From: Mycolicibacterium crocinum
GTDB taxonomy: Bacteria > Actinomycetota > Actinomycetes > Mycobacteriales > Mycobacteriaceae
Length of the DNA stretch: 64,000 bases
Assembly: GCF_022370635.2 (NCBI RefSeq)
Contig: NZ_CP092362.2
Location: 4,464,001 to 4,528,000 of the forward strand
Direction: 5' to 3'
Positions 63,488-64,000 of the stretch are shown here, one piece after another (the first letter of the stretch is position 1; the number at the start of each line of letters is the position of its first letter). The position numbers were made by a program, and so were the translations under genes. Under the pieces are notes generated by a model, which saw nothing but the letters and a program-made list of their open reading frames with translations, made no database searches and had not been told where the DNA came from.

Positions 63488-63609
63488 CGGTTCTCCACTC
63501 TGGGTGCCAATTCTTTCTCGGCCGTCAGGCAGAGCCGCAGTGCCGCCGCCGCGAAGAGAACGACATGGACGACTTTGCCCAACGCGATCACCGTAGCTCC
63601 GATCTTCAT
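63484..63609 (-). CDS. Very small membrane protein (41 aa)
   Basis: ATG 63609 to TGA 63484 encodes 41 residues: a short start, one hydrophobic helix (TVIALGKVVHVVLFAAAALRLCLT), and a charged tail ENRLAP-like in composition. A single-pass membrane micro-protein, it is coupled to the 54-residue gene by a GTGA overlap. It is too short for standard size cutoffs, hence easily missed. Confidence 0.55.
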   Translation of the reverse strand: MKIGATVIALGKVVHVVLFAAAALRLCLTAEKELAPRVENR

Positions 63610-64000
63610 CAAGTACCTGAGACCGAGCTTAGAGTTCAAAAGTTAGGTGGGCTAGCAGATTTGCAGAGCCGTAACAGTGAGATCGTGCGAGCAGGTCAGA
63701 GCTTGTAACCCGAGTCACGGTGACCAGCAGGAGACGGCACCGCGACGAAACTGTTGCCAAGGGAGCGGCTCTCGGTCACGTAGCAAGTAGAACGCACGAC
63801 GGCTCCTACGCGCAGGTCTGAAGCCGGGTTCTCAATCCACCGCCTCAACCCAGAGCCTGACGGGCCTGTGCTTGGCCGGGCCGAGTTTGTCGACCGGCGG
63901 GGAATTTCGGCCCCATCCGAAACGCTCGGCACCGCGGCACGTTCATATCAGTCGCCGGATAAAGGGCAACAGCGCCTGTCGGTTGCTAATCATCGGGAAG
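63610..64000. other. Right-end region without a convincing gene
   Basis: 391 bp with no frame that looks coding. A minus-strand open frame near 63700-63930 has no ribosome site and no recognisable motif. A sequence near 63836 (gttctcaatcc) looks like a tRNA T-arm but has no matching arms. Confidence 0.4.

Noticed and set aside
63170..63646. Plus-strand open frame of 158 codons near the right end
   Set aside because: It overlaps the two micro-genes on the opposite strand, lacks a ribosome site, and has Arg-rich shadow-like composition.
63836..63846. tRNA-like T-arm (gttctcaatcc)
   Set aside because: No matching acceptor, D or anticodon arms around it, and the loop base pattern is wrong.
63696..63932. 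Minus-strand open frame of 78 codons
   Set aside because: No ribosome site and no motif. I keep it as non-coding.

Overview
The window looks like chromosomal DNA of a nontuberculous, probably fast-growing mycobacterium (Mycolicibacterium or a relative). The evidence is GC-rich coding with many GTG/TTG starts, two MspA-family porin genes, a Gly-Gly-Asn-rich PGRS-like exported protein, an F420/LLM-type oxidoreductase and a heavy load of acyl-CoA dehydrogenases, thiolases and CoA transferases. I see no transposase, integrase, CRISPR array, rRNA or tRNA. The species is inferred, not read.

Layout. 1-3659 (minus) is a large exported protein with 408-bp (136-residue) tandem repeats, cut by the window edge. 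3660-4687 holds no convincing gene. From 4.7 to 47 kb there is one long catabolic island. It contains eight acyl-CoA dehydrogenase genes, six of them in three large/small pairs, and four amidohydrolase-superfamily genes. Oxygenase and electron-transfer genes are a Rieske ring-hydroxylating oxygenase, a small Rieske protein, three ferredoxins, a NuoF-like reductase and a cytochrome P450. CoA-ester genes are a DUF35-thiolase fusion of retro-aldolase type, two true thiolases, two family III CoA transferases, an acyl-CoA synthetase, an enoyl-CoA hydratase and a B12 acyl-CoA mutase (large and small subunits) with its MeaB GTPase. Two 3-hydroxyisobutyrate-dehydrogenase-like enzymes, an F420-type oxidoreductase, SDRs and an aldehyde dehydrogenase complete it. 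Regulators are two TetR proteins and one IclR protein, the latter divergent from scoAB. From 48.6 to 56.1 kb the genes encode small envelope or secreted proteins: a PGRS-like protein, two MspA-family porins and Pro-rich exported proteins. From 56.2 to 62.6 kb lie a phospholipase-D-like protein, a two-gene chromate transporter, a large kinase-like/flippase membrane protein and a CocE-type lipoprotein hydrolase. Three very small genes lie near the right end.

How it works together. The island reads as CoA-dependent degradation of a cyclic and/or branched hydrophobic compound. Oxygenases with dedicated ferredoxins open or activate the substrate. CoA is attached by a synthetase or transferases, heteromeric dehydrogenases and a hydratase oxidise the chain, and an aldolase-like DUF35-thiolase or true thiolases cleave it. 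Amidohydrolases may cut a ring or ketone, and branched fragments would pass through the mutase and SCOT. The substrate is not known from sequence.

The most interesting signal is regulatory. A palindrome of the form GAGAAY-N3-RTTCTC recurs in nearly every divergent promoter of the island (about 6.9, 7.0, 25.9, 26.1, 32.0, 34.8, 39.9 and 46.96 kb). It usually has a second site or half-site 21-22 bp away, and it is doubled in front of a TetR gene at 32061. This points to one local regulon covering an undescribed catabolic system.
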